NCBI GenBank assembly: GCA_016858145.1
Contig: JAEHOE010000173.1
Coordinates: 157,623 to 221,622, forward strand
DNA from: Edaphochlamys debaryana
Taxonomy: Eukaryota; Chlorophyta; Chlorophyceae; Chlamydomonadales
DNA: 64,000 nucleotides
Direction of reading: 5' to 3'
A program made the position numbers and the translations under genes. Below are positions 40,701 to 51,681 of this stretch, piece by piece. The notes under the pieces were generated by a model, which was not told the DNA's origin, searched no databases, and saw only the letters and a program-made list of their open reading frames with translations. Each line of letters starts with the position of its first letter. Within the stretch, counting starts at the first letter, position 1.

Positions 40701-40742
40701 CCTCTCTCCTCAGGGGAGGAAGAGAGGTAGAAAATATATAGC
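37742..40742 (-). repeat. 5' LTR of element 2
   Basis: This is the 3001-bp copy of 6170-9170 with no length difference. The 162-bp tandem array lies at 38699-39024. The differences seen are almost all transitions, which would be compatible with methyl-cytosine decay. It presumably holds the promoter for the full-length minus-strand transcript. Confidence 0.88.
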
Positions 40743-41628
40743 GCTTCCCACCGTCCGCAGTGGGCACGTGGCTCCACGGGGTCGCACTGGCGACGGTGGC
40801 AGGTATCCAGTGGCCTGACAGCTCCGGTGGTCACGCCCCGCGACCGGTGGGAAGACCACAAAGCACCCAAACAGCACAACACCAGGCGAAACCCCAACCC
40901 CGGGCACCAGGACGGACTCGCAGCGCAAACCCGCACCCTGCACGAAAACGCAGCTAGACCCGCCCAACGGCGCACGACAACGGATGCGTGCCAAGGGGTG
41001 CGTGCAGGACCGTAATAAGCGAAGGCGCACGGGTGTAGGACAGCGTTAGCAGTAGGGCCAATCAAGCACTTCTGCGGTGGCGGGGGCGTGTCCTTGCTTG
41101 GCACTTGTGGAGAGCGGCGTGAAGATGGCGGAGGACACGATTGAGCACTGCTGTAATTGAAGATCAGGCAGGATATGTTTCCATGGCCCGACCTCAACCA
41201 GCAGCATCCAGCAGCGCCACGGCCAGCGTGCTGATGGGTACCCCCGTACCCGGCCCCCACAGGACCCCATACCGCAAGATACCGCTGAAACCCCGCGGGA
41301 GCCACGCGTGGGGCCCCCACCGCAACATGGGGCGTGGTACCAGGGGGCTGGGGGGCTGGGCCCCCCAGGGGCCCCCCGCGGGCTCCCGACCTCGCATGGG
41401 GGGTTATTATAGACAACGGGGCGTAGTGCCGCGGTGTTGGCGTCGCATGATGCTGGCCGACGCAGAATGCCTGTGCCTGTGAACGGGGCACCTGGTCGCC
41501 GAAAATGGCTTCCAGGCTGAAAGTCCCGCCTAGAGTAACCGGGGCTGCTCCGCGCGTCGGTGCACCAAGAGGGGCTGGCGAGCTGGCTCCACCGAAGGAA
41601 AGCCCCGAGAAGCCCCGCTTACCTCGCC
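40743..41628. other. flank right of element 2, unassigned
   Basis: This is GC-rich sequence with several short hairpin-prone stretches (for example near 41340-41400). Open frames are present but look accidental. No repeat shared with other parts of the window was seen. Confidence 0.4.
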
Positions 41629-41992
41629 GTTTACCTGTGCGCCGCTGCTGTGCGTCCTCCGCTCCTGGCCCGCCATCGCCCGAGCCCGTTCGCGAGAAGC
41701 GCGCCCACGGAGGCCTAAGCGTCCCCACGTCCCACGGAGCCGAACCTGTGGGTAGTGAAGGTGTTGTCCCAGAGACGGAAGGGCAGAGGGTGAGCGCCCG
41801 AAGCATGCCCCAGGGGCCTGATGGGGGCCGACATCGAGCCATAGGGAAGGTCTTTCCCGCTAATGCCTTTGTGCGCCTAGGCGGCTCCTGGCGGCTGAGG
41901 CCTACCTCAGCGAGGCCGATTGGTCGGAGCAAGGGGGACCAGCAGGCCAGGTAGGCCAGGACGGGGACGACGACGGCGGCTCGCGACGACAT
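41629..41992 (-). CDS. candidate first exon of an unknown gene (weak)
   Basis: An ATG at 41992 in good context (AACCATGTCG) opens about 120 codons. The N-terminus resembles a signal or transit peptide (SSRAAVVVPVLAYLACW) and is followed by a basic stretch. A GTAAGC donor could end the exon at about 41629. If it is real, the rest of the gene would have been cut by element 2 at 40742. There is no domain match; this is only a candidate. Confidence 0.2.
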
Positions 41993-42173
41993 GGTTATCC
42001 TGGGTTTTCGCACTGCCTGCTGTTTCTGACTCCCCGCTTGTATCGGTGTGATCAGCACGCCGAACTGTACCAAATGCAAAAGAAAAGACGAACATGTAAA
42101 CTGCTCGAATCGAGCAGCCAATCGAACGAGCCGTACATAAGTTTCAGCCTTGTCCCATTGGCTGCACGCTCAT

Positions 42174-42183
42174 ACACATATAT
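42174..42183 (+). promoter_or_regulatory. TATA-like box in a possible divergent promoter
   Basis: ACATATATGC lies between the two candidate exons that read away from each other (41992 minus, 42235 plus). This is weak evidence on its own. Confidence 0.25.
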
Positions 42184-42234
42184 GCACACTCGGGCGCAAG
42201 AGACTACCAGAACAGTACGTACGCGGCGGTGAGC

Positions 42235-42285
42235 ATGTCGGCCCCACGACTCGACATCATGATGGCCTTCTCGCTACTTCTTTGC
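42235..42285 (+). CDS. candidate signal-peptide exon, perhaps of the LysM gene
   Basis: An ATG at 42235 opens MSAPRLDIMMAFSLLLC, which looks like a short secretion signal, and ends at a GTAAGC donor. It lies just left of the EnSpm-like element. The LysM exons lie just right of it on the same strand and need a secretion signal. The phase here (1) does not fit the first LysM exon (phase 0), so another exon would be needed between them. Confidence 0.25.
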
Positions 42286-42676
42286 GGTAAGCTGCAGTTT
42301 GCGGGATAGTGGCTAGTGAAACACGGCAGGCGGGCGAGGGGGCGAGGGGGCGAGCGAGAACTTTGACATGCGCTACATGCGCATGAGCGAGGGGCGGGAC
42401 GGCAAAAAGGCAAGCCACTGACATGCGCGACGCCCTGGTGCTGCTCTGCACAGGAACTCGAGATGCTCTTGGTCTGAGCGAGAGGCTGCTCCAGGTCAGG
42501 ACATGTGACAAGCAATGAGTGATTGCAGCAGCGGGGCCCCACCGCCGGGTGCAGCCCATATATAACGCGCATGTGCTGTGCACACAAAGAGCACCCTTGA
42601 TTATCACCTTGAAATGTGGCGAAACGCCTTGTTTTGTCCCGAGGCCGACGTCGAGTGTGACTGTCTGCGCGCCCCT
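42286..42676. other. sequence between candidate exon and EnSpm-like element
   Basis: There is a TATATA motif at about 42558 and a short open frame after it, but no gene I can support. It is probably intron or 5' flank of the gene interrupted at 42676. Confidence 0.35.
42674..42676. repeat. probable 3-bp target duplication of EnSpm-like element, left
   Basis: CCT matches 57335-57337. The outermost TIR bases CCCTATAGGG are palindromic, so other readings of the junction are possible (8-bp ATAGGGCC being one). Confidence 0.5.
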
Positions 42677-42713
42677 CCCTATAGGGCCCTGAAAGTCGCT
42701 TATGGCCCACTTA
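42677..42713 (+). repeat. left terminal inverted repeat of EnSpm-like element
   Basis: It matches the inverse of 57298-57334: CCCTATAGGG at the tip, then a variable 8-9 bp, then a 21-bp identical core. Further partial copies (AATAAGTGGGCGCAGGTCGC and AAAGTCACTTATGG) follow within 100 bp. Confidence 0.75.
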
Positions 42714-42879
42714 TACAACTTGCAATAAGTGGGCGCAGGTCGCTTAGTGGGAGAGGCCTACCTAACGGGGTCAAAGTCACTTATGGGGCCCTCAAGTCGG
42801 ACAGTCCTTTAATGGTATCAAGTCCCTAAGCGACCTCCTGGCGCAGAGTAAGGCCGACCCCCTCAGGGGGCTGCAAGAC

Positions 42880-43083
42880 CACTTTGCACCCCACTCACAG
42901 TGCTCATCCAGATCATTACTCAGACCCCCTTGAGTGGGGTGCAAAGTCACTTTGTCCCTCACTCATCCATATTCATTACTCAGCCCCTTGAGTGGGGTGC
43001 AAAGTCACTTTGTCCCTCACTCATCCAGATCCATTACTCACACCCCCTGAGTGGGGTGCAAAGCCCGTTTGTACTTCACTCAT
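42880..43083. repeat. 58-bp subterminal tandem repeats carrying a GTGGGGTGCAAAGT motif
   Basis: Units start at 42880, 42948, 43006 and, in part, 43064. Periods are 68, 58 and 58 bp. Each unit begins CACTTTG and ends GAGTGGGGTGCAAAG, so consecutive units place inverted motifs next to each other. Such arrays bind transposase or accessory protein in EnSpm elements, and the same motif recurs at 53742. Confidence 0.8.
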
Positions 43084-43414
43084 GGCACCTGCCTGTCATG
43101 CCGGTTAGTCACACCCCCGCGAGGGGTTTCATACCCACTGTGCCTTTTTGTCCTGTACTACGCACGCACCCCAACCAGCCTGTTCATACCCGTTGCCATG
43201 CATTGTCGTCCTGCTCCAAGCAGCCCTATCTGCCATGCATCTCCTCAGCGCTCCATCCACCATGCCACAGCATGTCCACAGTCACACACCCCGCACCTGC
43301 TGCTGAGCTACCTGCTGAGCTACCTTGTTCCTCGCCCTTGGCCCACCTTCGCCCTCCCACCAAGCCACCCCTGCAGTGCCATCGGCATCAGCCGGACTTG
43401 CTGGGCTAGCTCTT
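43084..43414. other. spacer between left subterminal repeats and the RGG gene
   Basis: Pyrimidine-rich sequence without a credible gene. It should contain the 3' end of the minus-strand gene starting at 44885. Confidence 0.5.
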
Positions 43415-44885
43415 TCACGTGCCTCGGCCAGCACCACGGTCGCGGGCGCGGCCACGGCCGCGGCCGCGGCCACGGCCGCCCTCGTCCCCACCTCCCTTGC
43501 TGGTGCCCCTGCCCCCTCCCTTCCCTCCGCCACCACTCTCAGCCATCGCTTCTGCCGCTGCGGCCATGCGTTGTTTCTTCGCATCGCGCGGCGGCAGGAG
43601 CGTTGCGGCGGCCGCAATGGCCGCGGGGGGCGCGGTCGCCGGCCGCACTGCTATAGAACCTCGAGAAGAACCTCCTCACCTGCGCTGCAAGGAGGAAAGG
43701 ATGCGGCAAACACGCCAGGCTGTGAGTTCAAAATGGTAACATCAAACGGTCTGCAAGTAATGAAACCCCTTCCACTGCTCCCATGGGCTCTAGCCCCTCT
43801 CACGAACACCAACTGCCACTCACTTCCGGTCATGTATCCGCCCTCGCTCTCCATGGCGCGGAAGACCTGCTTGGCCTGGTTGATCACGTAGACCGCCTTC
43901 ATCGCCGAGCCAGGCACCACCTCCCCGTCCCGCTTTCTGTACATTATGTTGCCCAGCTTGGACCACGTGTGCTGCTTGCCGTCGAAAGTGATCTTCTGAG
44001 GCGGCACGAACATGGGCATGATGCCGTACTTGGTGTTGGACTCTGGGGCGGATTTGGAAGGCACCTTATCCTGCCCCTTCACCCCCTCCGGTCCCCCCTC
44101 TCTGTAGCGGACCGCTGCAGCCACTCACTTGCTGGGGGGCTTGCTGCCCTTGCTGCCCTTGGCAATGCTTTCGGGGCTTCCGGCCGCAGGCTTGGTCCAC
44201 TGCAGGACCTTCCCGACGAAGGTCGCCATGGTCGCCCTGCCCTCGATGCTCTCCGAATCTCCAACAAAGATCGCCGTCAGGTACTGGTTGGAGGCCTCGC
44301 AGTCGACCAGGTCCTTCGCGAACTTGTACCACTCATCGACCGACTTGTTGTCGTGCCGCTTGGCTGCTGCGATCACGCACTCCCGGTGTGGCTGCAGCAC
44401 CTCTCGCACGGGCTTTGGGAGCTTGCTGAATCCGCTGGCGTCCGCTCCAGCGCCATCCTCCAGGGTCGCATCCTGGTCGTCTCCGTTGTCCTCCTCCGCC
44501 TCCTCAGATCCAGCACCTGGAAGGGCAGTCGGGGCACATCGGAAACATTGAGGCACTTAACTGCGATGAGTGTCCCCGGTATTTCTCAGTTCGCAAGTGT
44601 TGGCTGCTCCCGCGTTCTGTCCGCCGCCTTCTGCTGCTGCCAGCCAGGCTACCCAGGGCCAGGCTAGGCTATGCCAGGCTAGCCAGCCAGGCTACCCAGC
44701 GGAGCTAGTCAGCGGAGCATCATGTGCCTGGCTGCCCCAGTCAAACAGCACAGCTCACCTCCAGGCCCTTCAGCCAGCCCGGCGTCCTCATAGTTGTCGC
44801 TATCAGCATCGATAGCGTCGCCTCCAGCTTCAACACCGTCTTCCTCTACGCCGTGGCCATAATCGTCGTCGAAATTGTCGTCCAT
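43415..44885 (-). CDS. acidic RGG-tailed protein of the EnSpm-like element, unknown function (four exons)
   Basis: Exons by phase: 44885-44759, 44516-44129, 44101-43824 and 43650-43415, together 342 residues. All junctions keep the frame and have GT-AG ends, which supports the model. The N-terminus is strongly acidic (MDDNFDDDYG). The middle has two unrecognised segments (about residues 60-175 and 175-265), and the C-terminus is Gly/Arg-rich (RGRGRGRGRARDRG), as in RNA-binding proteins. It is transcribed away from the transposase, and a TATATA box near 45108 could serve both. It may be an accessory protein in the way TNPA is in maize En/Spm, but no homology is claimed. Confidence 0.6.
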
Positions 44886-45104
44886 AAGCCACGAGTTTGT
44901 GCAGGCTTGTGCGTCCAAGGCTATATTGCTAATGTAGAGCTCCGGGGCAAAGGGTGTATTGTGTGTGGGGGGCCATAGAAGCAGCCTAGGCATCGGTACG
45001 TGTCTGTGTCCTCATCACTTATCCTTCCCCTCGCCGATCGTCCCTCACCGTTTCCGCCCTACCTATCAGTACCCCACCAACTGCTCAAAGTCGCTCATGG
45101 CTGT

Positions 45105-45113
45105 CTGATATAT
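45105..45113. promoter_or_regulatory. TATATA box between divergent RGG and transposase genes
   Basis: GATATATAG is readable on both strands. It lies about 70 bp before the chosen transposase start and about 220 bp before the RGG gene start. Confidence 0.4.
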
Positions 45114-45181
45114 AGATGCTGCGGTCGAGGCTTCTACGTGTATGGCTCTTTGCAGCGCTAGTCATACTCGCTTCTGCTAGC

Positions 45182-48100
45182 ATGTCCTCCAAGCGGAAAA
45201 AGCCAGGGGTGCCACAAACCCATTTGGGTGACGACGATGAGTTAGCCGCACCCATGGCCCGCCGGGCGGCTGATGATGATGGTGACGAAACGGCGGCGCC
45301 ACAGCTCAGCCCTGCTGTGCTGCGTCACCGTCTTGGTGGTGACTTTGCAGACGTAGAAAACCTCGCGTCACCGCTTCAGCCACGGCGCGTGGAGGCAGCA
45401 CCTCGGCCGCAGGGAGGCCACAGCGGGGCCTTTGCTGCTGAACCCCGCGAGGCTGTGGCCCTCGAGCGGCATGAAGCCGAGTCCCCTGGCTCTGCAGCTC
45501 TCGACTCGCCAGGCACCAGCTACGGTGCTGCCATCAGTTGACGCAACTTCTCTGTGGGAAGCCAGCTGGGAAGGGGCCGTTTCAGCAAGTCAGCTGGGGG
45601 TTTGCACCAGCAGGGCCCCGGCAGTTCCTCGTCTCCTGGCGTCAACCAGCCTGCTGGACTGCTTCACGAGCCCGAGGTCACCGGTGGTGACGATGATGGC
45701 CCGCTACCAGAGTTAGAAGACCCCCCCATCGCCAACAATACTGCAGGCGAGGACGAGGCGGACCCGTCCGAGTGGGGGGTTGACTCAGACGATGATCCGG
45801 CATGCGGCATCCGCTACTATACCGGCATCAACCTGGGGGACGACAAAGAGCTTTACGTATACGGTGAGTGTACAGCTGCGAGCGTACAGCTGTGGCCTTT
45901 GATCACCTCTTTATCCTTATGCTTATGCTCACCTGCTTGTTGGCCCTGTCAGGTGGTGCCCTGTACGCACGATGCCCAGGGCATGGGTGCGATGGTGGCA
46001 TTCCCAAGCGCCGGGCCCAGCGCCACACGTACAAGCCTCTCCCAGATGGCGATGACAAGGTGGAGTCCCTCATCGTCAGTGTCCTCTGCCAGGCAATGGC
46101 TCAGAAGGAATGCAGCCCGGGTGCAACGGAGACAGCCGTGCGGCAGTTCCTGAAGAACACTCGCGAGACGTTCAGTTCTCCCTTTGCCAGCCATCACCAG
46201 CGCCGTGCCCTTCCCTACCTTCCGGAGACGTACAAGCAAGTGGGCTGAGGGTATAGAGTGAGGGGCGGATAGATGGACCATGGGGCAGGTTGGGAGAGAA
46301 GAGAGCAGTGACGCCAAGACTAAAACTCTTGCCATACCCCCTAGCTGATCCTCTCATTCCACGTGTCCCCAGGTCACAACGATGCTGGGGGACATTGGAG
46401 GCGTCCAGTGGCCTGTAGTCTGGTCATACAAGATGTGCGAGTGTGGATACGTCTGCTGTGGGATATACTTCAACGCAACCGTCTGCCCAGCCCTTGCTCC
46501 TGGGTCAAAGTCAAAGCCATGCGGCAAGAAGATCGACCCCAAGCGGACCCTGCTCTACAGCAGCATCCAGCAGTTCATGCAACGCATATACAGCAACGAG
46601 ACAACTGCGCGAGAGTTTGGCGGGTGGCGTCAGCGCCTGAAGCAGCAACGGCAGCCACCCGACCCCAAAGCGAAACCCGACCCAGACCTGATCACCGACA
46701 TTGGCCACGGTGCTGCCATTGAGTCTATCCTCGAGAAGCAGCCGCACTTCGCACAGGACCCTCGCAACATCATCTTCCTGCTCATCACGGACCCATTCAT
46801 CGTGAGTCAGGGCAGGGCCGGGGCACTGTGCCAGTGTGGGCAGTGTGGCAGGGCAGGGCAGGGCAGGGAGGCAGGGTAGGGCAGGGCAGGGAGGCAGACA
46901 CCCCCGGTTGCTTGCCCGGGTTGCTTGCAGGTGCCGTCCGACGAGTCCCAGCGCTCAAGTACACCGTGGTATCTTGTGGCCGTCAACGCCCCACAAGATA
47001 AGCGCTACGAGCTTGGCTACTCGTCCGTGCTGGCAATTGTGGGGGGGAACATCAAGCTGCCAAGCGACAAGGCGGCACCACCCATGGACCCTAATCACGT
47101 GCTCTCCCTCATCATGGACGAGTTCGCCTTTCTCGAGGAGGAGGGAGTGGAGCTGGCGGACGCGTCCAGGGGCGGTGAGAAGTTCCGGTAAGAGGGGCTG
47201 GGGCAAGACAGGGGATGGCGGGGGCAGGGCATGGGCACGCCACCTACCTGTCATCCTACCTGCGCTCAGGTGCCGGGCGACGCTGGCCGGGATCATCTCC
47301 GATTACCGAGGCCTGCAGAAGCACGTCGGCGTCAAGTTCTCCCCTGCATTGTGGGCATGCCTGAAATGCTGGCAGCCAGGCTTCAAGGTGGGAGGCAAAA
47401 CCATCTACACGGACCACGTCCGGTTCCTGCCCAACAGTCATCCACTTTACCAAAGCCTCAAGCAGAACTTCATGCGGCGCAACCCTGCCACTTGGTCTGA
47501 TAAAGCCGGGGTGGAGAATGACACATCGGACAATGAGCCGTGGGGCGACGAGGAAGATGAAGGGGACGGGGGGCGCGTTCCTGTCGGGTCCGGCAAGACA
47601 CAGCCTTCCTGGCGCCTTGCGGGAAACCCGCCCAACAGCTTAGCGGAACCTAGGGCACGGACGGCAGAAGAGATCCGTCGTGGGATGAGCGGGCCTCCAG
47701 CTGCGAAGACCCCCGACCTGCCCACCCTGAAAATGCCGTGGGTGCACATTGCACCATGCGCTGGGGAGCCAAGGCAACCCGCAGGGGTATCAAGCCCTGT
47801 CTACGCACGACTGTCCTTCGACCCCTCCATCTTCTTCAACTACGACGGCATGCACACCATTGGAGGCGTCATCAAGGACTGCGTGATCAGGGCCCTGCAG
47901 GGCCTCCGAATTCGCAGTCCAGCGATCATTGCCTACGACCAGGCCAACAACCTCATTACTGTTGGTGAGGAAGCATCCATCAGTCCGTTCACCTGCACCC
48001 GCTCCGCCCCGCTCCAGCCACCCTTGCACCGCCTAGCCTCGCCTAGCCCCGCCTAGCCCCGCCTAGCCGCCTAGCCCCGCCTAGCCGCCTAGCCCCGCCT

Positions 48101-49776
48101 GGCCGCCCTTGCCCGCCTTGCGCTAGCCCCGCTCCGTCGTTGCCCCGCTCTACCCCGCCCACAGACATTCAGCAGGATGCCATCGAGCGGTTTCGTGCAG
48201 CCCTCCAGGACATCACCAAGGCGGACCCCTCGGCATATCGCCTGGCCCGCCTCACCTCTGCCGGCAAGAAGGCCAAGACACACTCGTTCTTCCTCCTCGC
48301 TGGTCCTTACGGGTCTTACTCGATCGCGGCTGCACGCCTCCCTGAGCCGTTGGAGAAAACATTCATCTCACTCCTCCAGGTCTCTTCCGATTTGTGGGAC
48401 AAGAAGCCCCGCAAGAGCCAGTTGGATGACCTCAAGCGGCGGATCGCCGAAGCCATCTGCCTAGTCGAGACCCATCTGGGTGCCATTGAGCTCGACATCA
48501 AGCTCCACAACATGCTCCACCTGGTGGACTCCATCAAGAACTACGGTGCGATGGGTTGTCCCTTAACCTCTTGCAAAATGTCCCTCAACCTCTTCCCTAC
48601 TAAATCACGCCCTTCACTTCTTGCAAACTCAGTCCCTCCTCTGCCCTTGTCTCCTTTCAGGCCCGCTGTTTTGCACGGCCATGTTCAAGGCCGAGCACCT
48701 GTGGGGAGTTCTTGGCCGCTGGGCCCACAGCAAGCGGTACATGGAGGCGTCGATGTTCTTCTCCGCCATGGACCGGGAGGTGACTCTTGCTCTACGTGAA
48801 GAGTATGCTGACATCCTCAACATGACCCAGGCATGGGGCAAGAGTGAGGAGGGCGAGGAGGGCGAGGAGGGGGAGGAGGGGGGAGGAGGGCGAGGAGGGG
48901 GAGGAGGGCGGGGAGGGCGGGGAGGGCGAGGAGGGCGGGGAGGGCGAGGAGGGCGAGGAGGGCGAGGAGGGCGGGGAGGGCGGGGAGGGCGAGGAGGGCG
49001 AGGAGGGCGGGGAGGGCGAGGAAGGCGAGGAGGGCGAGGAGGGCGAGGAGGGCGGGGAGGGCGGGGAGGGCGGGGAGGGTGGGGAGGGCGGGGAGGGTGG
49101 CGACTGGGAGGGATGGGACCAGGTGGAGGCAGCCATGGACGGCGACATCGACATGGCAACTGCCAACCCGGCACTAATTGACGAGCTAGTTGACCTTTAC
49201 GACGAGGCCCAGTACTTCTACAGCGACCCCTGTGTGAAGGTGATGGGGGGCGTGGAGGATACCTTCGAACTGAACGCTCAGCTGGCCAAGCAGCTCGATG
49301 CTGGGTACAAGCGATGGGACCTGGGCAAGTGTTGTGGTGGGGCGAAAGAGGTGTCTGTGCTCAAAGCCGTCAAGGTGGGGCGGGTGAAGCTGCAGAAGGG
49401 TTCGTGGTTTCTGTGCCGACCTGACGAGAGCGGGGATATGTGGTGTGGCCGAATCCAGAAGGTCGTAAAACACTATGCAGATGATAAGACCTGGCAGGTG
49501 CTCGTGATGGCAAGCTGGTTCCCCGCGGAGACGTCACCAGACGAGCTGCTGCGGTGCCCGACCATCCAGACCGCGGCATTCAAGAACCACCCGGATGGCC
49601 CCTGGTTTCAAGCGATCTCCATTGTGCCCTGGCTCTGCTTTGCGCGGGCTCACCCGCACAACCGGCACCGTGAGCCGGAGGACAAGCGGATGGTGGTGCT
49701 GGCCCATCACTGGCACATCCTCCGCAACTACCCCACACTGCCCCCTGTGTGGCGTGGAGCTGTGGGGCCCGCGTGA
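45182..49776 (+). CDS. TNP2-like (EnSpm/CACTA) transposase, at least seven exons, with defects
   Basis: Exons by phase: 45182-45863, 45953-46239, 46373-46801, 46931-47187, 47270-47964, 48165-48545 and 48661-49776. The order is an acidic N-terminus, CPGHGC and CECGYVCCG Cys motifs, then the Transposase_21-like core: LITDPFIV (likely first Asp), WYLVAVNAP, LIMDEF, GIISDYRGL and an ACLKCW...HVRFLPNSHPLY segment. A DUF4218-like block (LHNMLHLVDSI, FKAEHLWGVLGRW) and a C-terminal WCGRIQKVV...WFP segment like DUF4216 follow. Two defects are seen. An in-frame TGA lies at 45539-45541 in exon 1. A frame change in the purine repeat near 48880 separates the DUF4218 part from the tail. Start chosen as the MSSKRKK ATG because a TATA box sits at 45105; an upstream in-frame ATG exists at 45116. 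Confidence 0.7.
48838..49105 (+). repeat. GAGGGC/GGAGGGCGA coding repeat in the transposase gene
   Basis: About 270 bp of nearly pure purine repeats encode Glu/Gly or, one frame over, Gly/Arg. The frame of the upstream exon and that of the downstream domain differ across it, so a slippage indel is likely. Confidence 0.8.
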
Positions 49777-50006
49777 GGCCGGTGGCTCAAGCCCGGCAGC
49801 GGCGAGGGCGTGGCGAGAGGTGCATGAGCGGCGGTGGGTGGAGATGGGCAGCGGCGCTGGCGTGGCAAGAAATGCATAAGCGGTGGTGGGTGGAGCTGTG
49901 AAGCAATGTTGGCGAGGCGAGAGATGGATGAGACCAGAGCGATGTTGGCGAGGCGAGAGGTGCGAGCGGTGCATGAACGGTGGTGGGGGGAGCTGGACAG
50001 TGAAAT
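49777..50006. other. 3' flank of transposase gene
   Basis: Short diverged repeats with GGCGAGGCGAGAG motifs lead into the 94-bp array. No gene. Confidence 0.5.
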
Positions 50007-51305
50007 GCTGAGAGCCGGATGGTACCCCTCGCTGTCGCTCCCAAGCCGCACGGCTCAGGCTCCGCTCGCATGCAGCCCCAGCCCCAGCCCGTGCTGCACT
50101 GCTGAGAGCCCGGTGGTACCCCTCGCTGTCGCTCCCAAGCCGCACGACTCAGGCTCCGCTCGCATGCAGCCCCAGCCCCAGCCCGTGCTGCACTGCTGAG
50201 AGCCCGGTGGTACCCCTCGCTGTCGCTCCCAAGCCGCACGGCTCAGGCTCCGCTCGCATGCAGCCCCAGCCCCAGCCCGTGCTGCACTGCTGAGAGCCGG
50301 ATGGTACCCCTCGCTGTCGCTCCCAAGCCGCACGGCTCAGGCTCCGCTCGCATGCAGCCTCAGCCCCAGCCCGTGCTGCAGTGCTGAGAGCCCGGAGGTA
50401 CCCCTCGCTGTCGCTCCCAAGCCGCACGACTCAGGCTCCGCTCGCATGCAGCCCCAGCCCCAGCCCGTGCTGCACTGCTGAGAGCCCGGAGGTACCCCTC
50501 GCTGTCGCTCCCAAGCCGCACGGCTCAGGCTCCGCTCGCATGCAGCCCCAGCCCCAGCCCGTGCTGCAGTGCTGAGAGCCGGATGGTACCCCTCGCTGTC
50601 GCTCCCAAGCCGCACGACTCAGGCTCCGCTCGCATGCAGCCCCAGCCCCAGCCCGTGCTGCACTGCTGAGAGCCCGGAGGTACCCCTCACTGTCGCTCCC
50701 AAGCCACACGGCTCAGGCTCCGCTCGCATGCAGCCCCAGCCCCAGCCCGTGCTGCACTGCTGAGAGCCGGATGGTACCCCTCGCTGTCGCTCCCAAGCCG
50801 CACGGCTCAGGCTCCGCTCGCATGCAGCCCCAGCCCCAGCCCGTGCTGCAGTGCTGAGAGCCGGATGGTACCCCTCGCTGTCGCTCCCAAGCCGCACGAC
50901 TCAGGCTCCGCTCGCATGCAGCCCCAGCCCCAGCCCGTGCTGCACTGCTGAGAGCCCGGAGGTACCCCTCGCTGTCGCTCCCAAGCCGCACGGCTCAGGC
51001 TCCGCTCGCATGCAGCCCCAGCCCCAGCCCGTGCTGCAGTGCTGAGAGCCGGATGGTACCCCTCGCTGTCGCTCCCAAGCCGCACGACTCAGGCTCCGCT
51101 CGCATGCAGCCCCAGCCCCAGCCCGTGCTGCACTGCTGAGAGCCCGGAGGTACCCCTCGCTGTCGCTCCCAAGCCGCACGACTCAGGCTCCGCTCGCATG
51201 CAGCCCCAGCCCCAGCCCGTGCTGCAGTGCTGAGAGCCGGATGGTACCCCTCGCTGTCGCTCCCAAGCCGCACGGCTCAGGCTCCGCTCGCATGCAGCCT
51301 CAGCC
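50007..51305. repeat. 94-bp minisatellite, about 13-14 copies
   Basis: Head-to-tail 94-bp units begin CTGAGAGCC and contain GGTACCCCTCGCTGTCGC and a CCCCAGCCCCAGCCCGTG stretch. Copies alternate at a few sites (for example CCGGATGG and CCCGGAGG), suggesting that a two-unit block was also duplicated. It lies between the 3' ends of the transposase and the convergent HNH-like gene. Confidence 0.9.
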
Positions 51306-51681
51306 CCGTTTTACATCACTGCATGCCAACCTGCCGCGTGCTACCGCGCTCCGCTCGCATGCAGCCTCAGCCCCGTTTTACATCACTGCATGCCAACCTG
51401 CCGCGTGCTACCGCGCTCATGCCCTACGCCACAGCCCAGCGCCCACACAGCGCCTAGCTCCTAGCACCTAGCGCCCACGGTTTACCGCTGTGAGCTGCAC
51501 ATGGTCTCATCCATCATAACCGCATATCACCACACAGCAAGCCAAGCCAAACCCTCATCACCGCCCACAATCTACTGCCCACAATGTACTGCCCAGTAGC
51601 ACCCATCATCACTGCATGTCATCCAGCAAACATCACGCCTGTACCGCGCAGTGCCGTACTTCCGCCACATCAATGCAGCCC
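51306..51681. other. spacer with a 67-bp duplication
   Basis: Two copies of a 67-bp unit containing CCCCGTTTTACATCACTGC lie at about 51304 and 51371, followed by AT-richer sequence. Nothing else is recognised. Confidence 0.55.

Larger units (their letters stand above)
6170..40742 (-). mobile_element. giant Ty3/gypsy LTR retrotransposon, element 2, with nested KDZ transposon
   Basis: Two 3001-bp direct repeats (6170-9170 and 37742-40742) flank minus-strand gag, protease, RT, RNase H and integrase, with a primer-binding site beside the right repeat. Without the KDZ insertion the element is about 24.1 kb, several times a usual gypsy element. The LTRs match except for about 14 substitutions counted by eye and no indels (about 99.5%), so integration is recent. 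LTR ends as defined by shared sequence are GCTATATA...GCTTTG, not the usual TG...CA, and no target-site duplication was found. Pol is spread over several frames with +1-type and -1-type shifts and two in-frame stops, so autonomy is doubtful unless recoding is used. Confidence 0.88.

Noticed and set aside
40664..42121. 485-codon minus-strand frame crossing the edge of element 2's LTR
   Set aside because: It runs from unique sequence into the LTR end without a domain. Only its first part (from 41992) is kept, as a weak candidate exon.
42880..43083. CRISPR-like array of regularly spaced repeats
   Set aside because: The repeats are directly tandem with no unique spacers, contain internal inverted motifs and lie in a eukaryotic transposon end.
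50055..51273. Series of 92-codon minus-strand frames, identical and spaced by 94 bp
   Set aside because: This is the 94-bp minisatellite read in one frame; 94 is not a multiple of three, so no continuous protein results.
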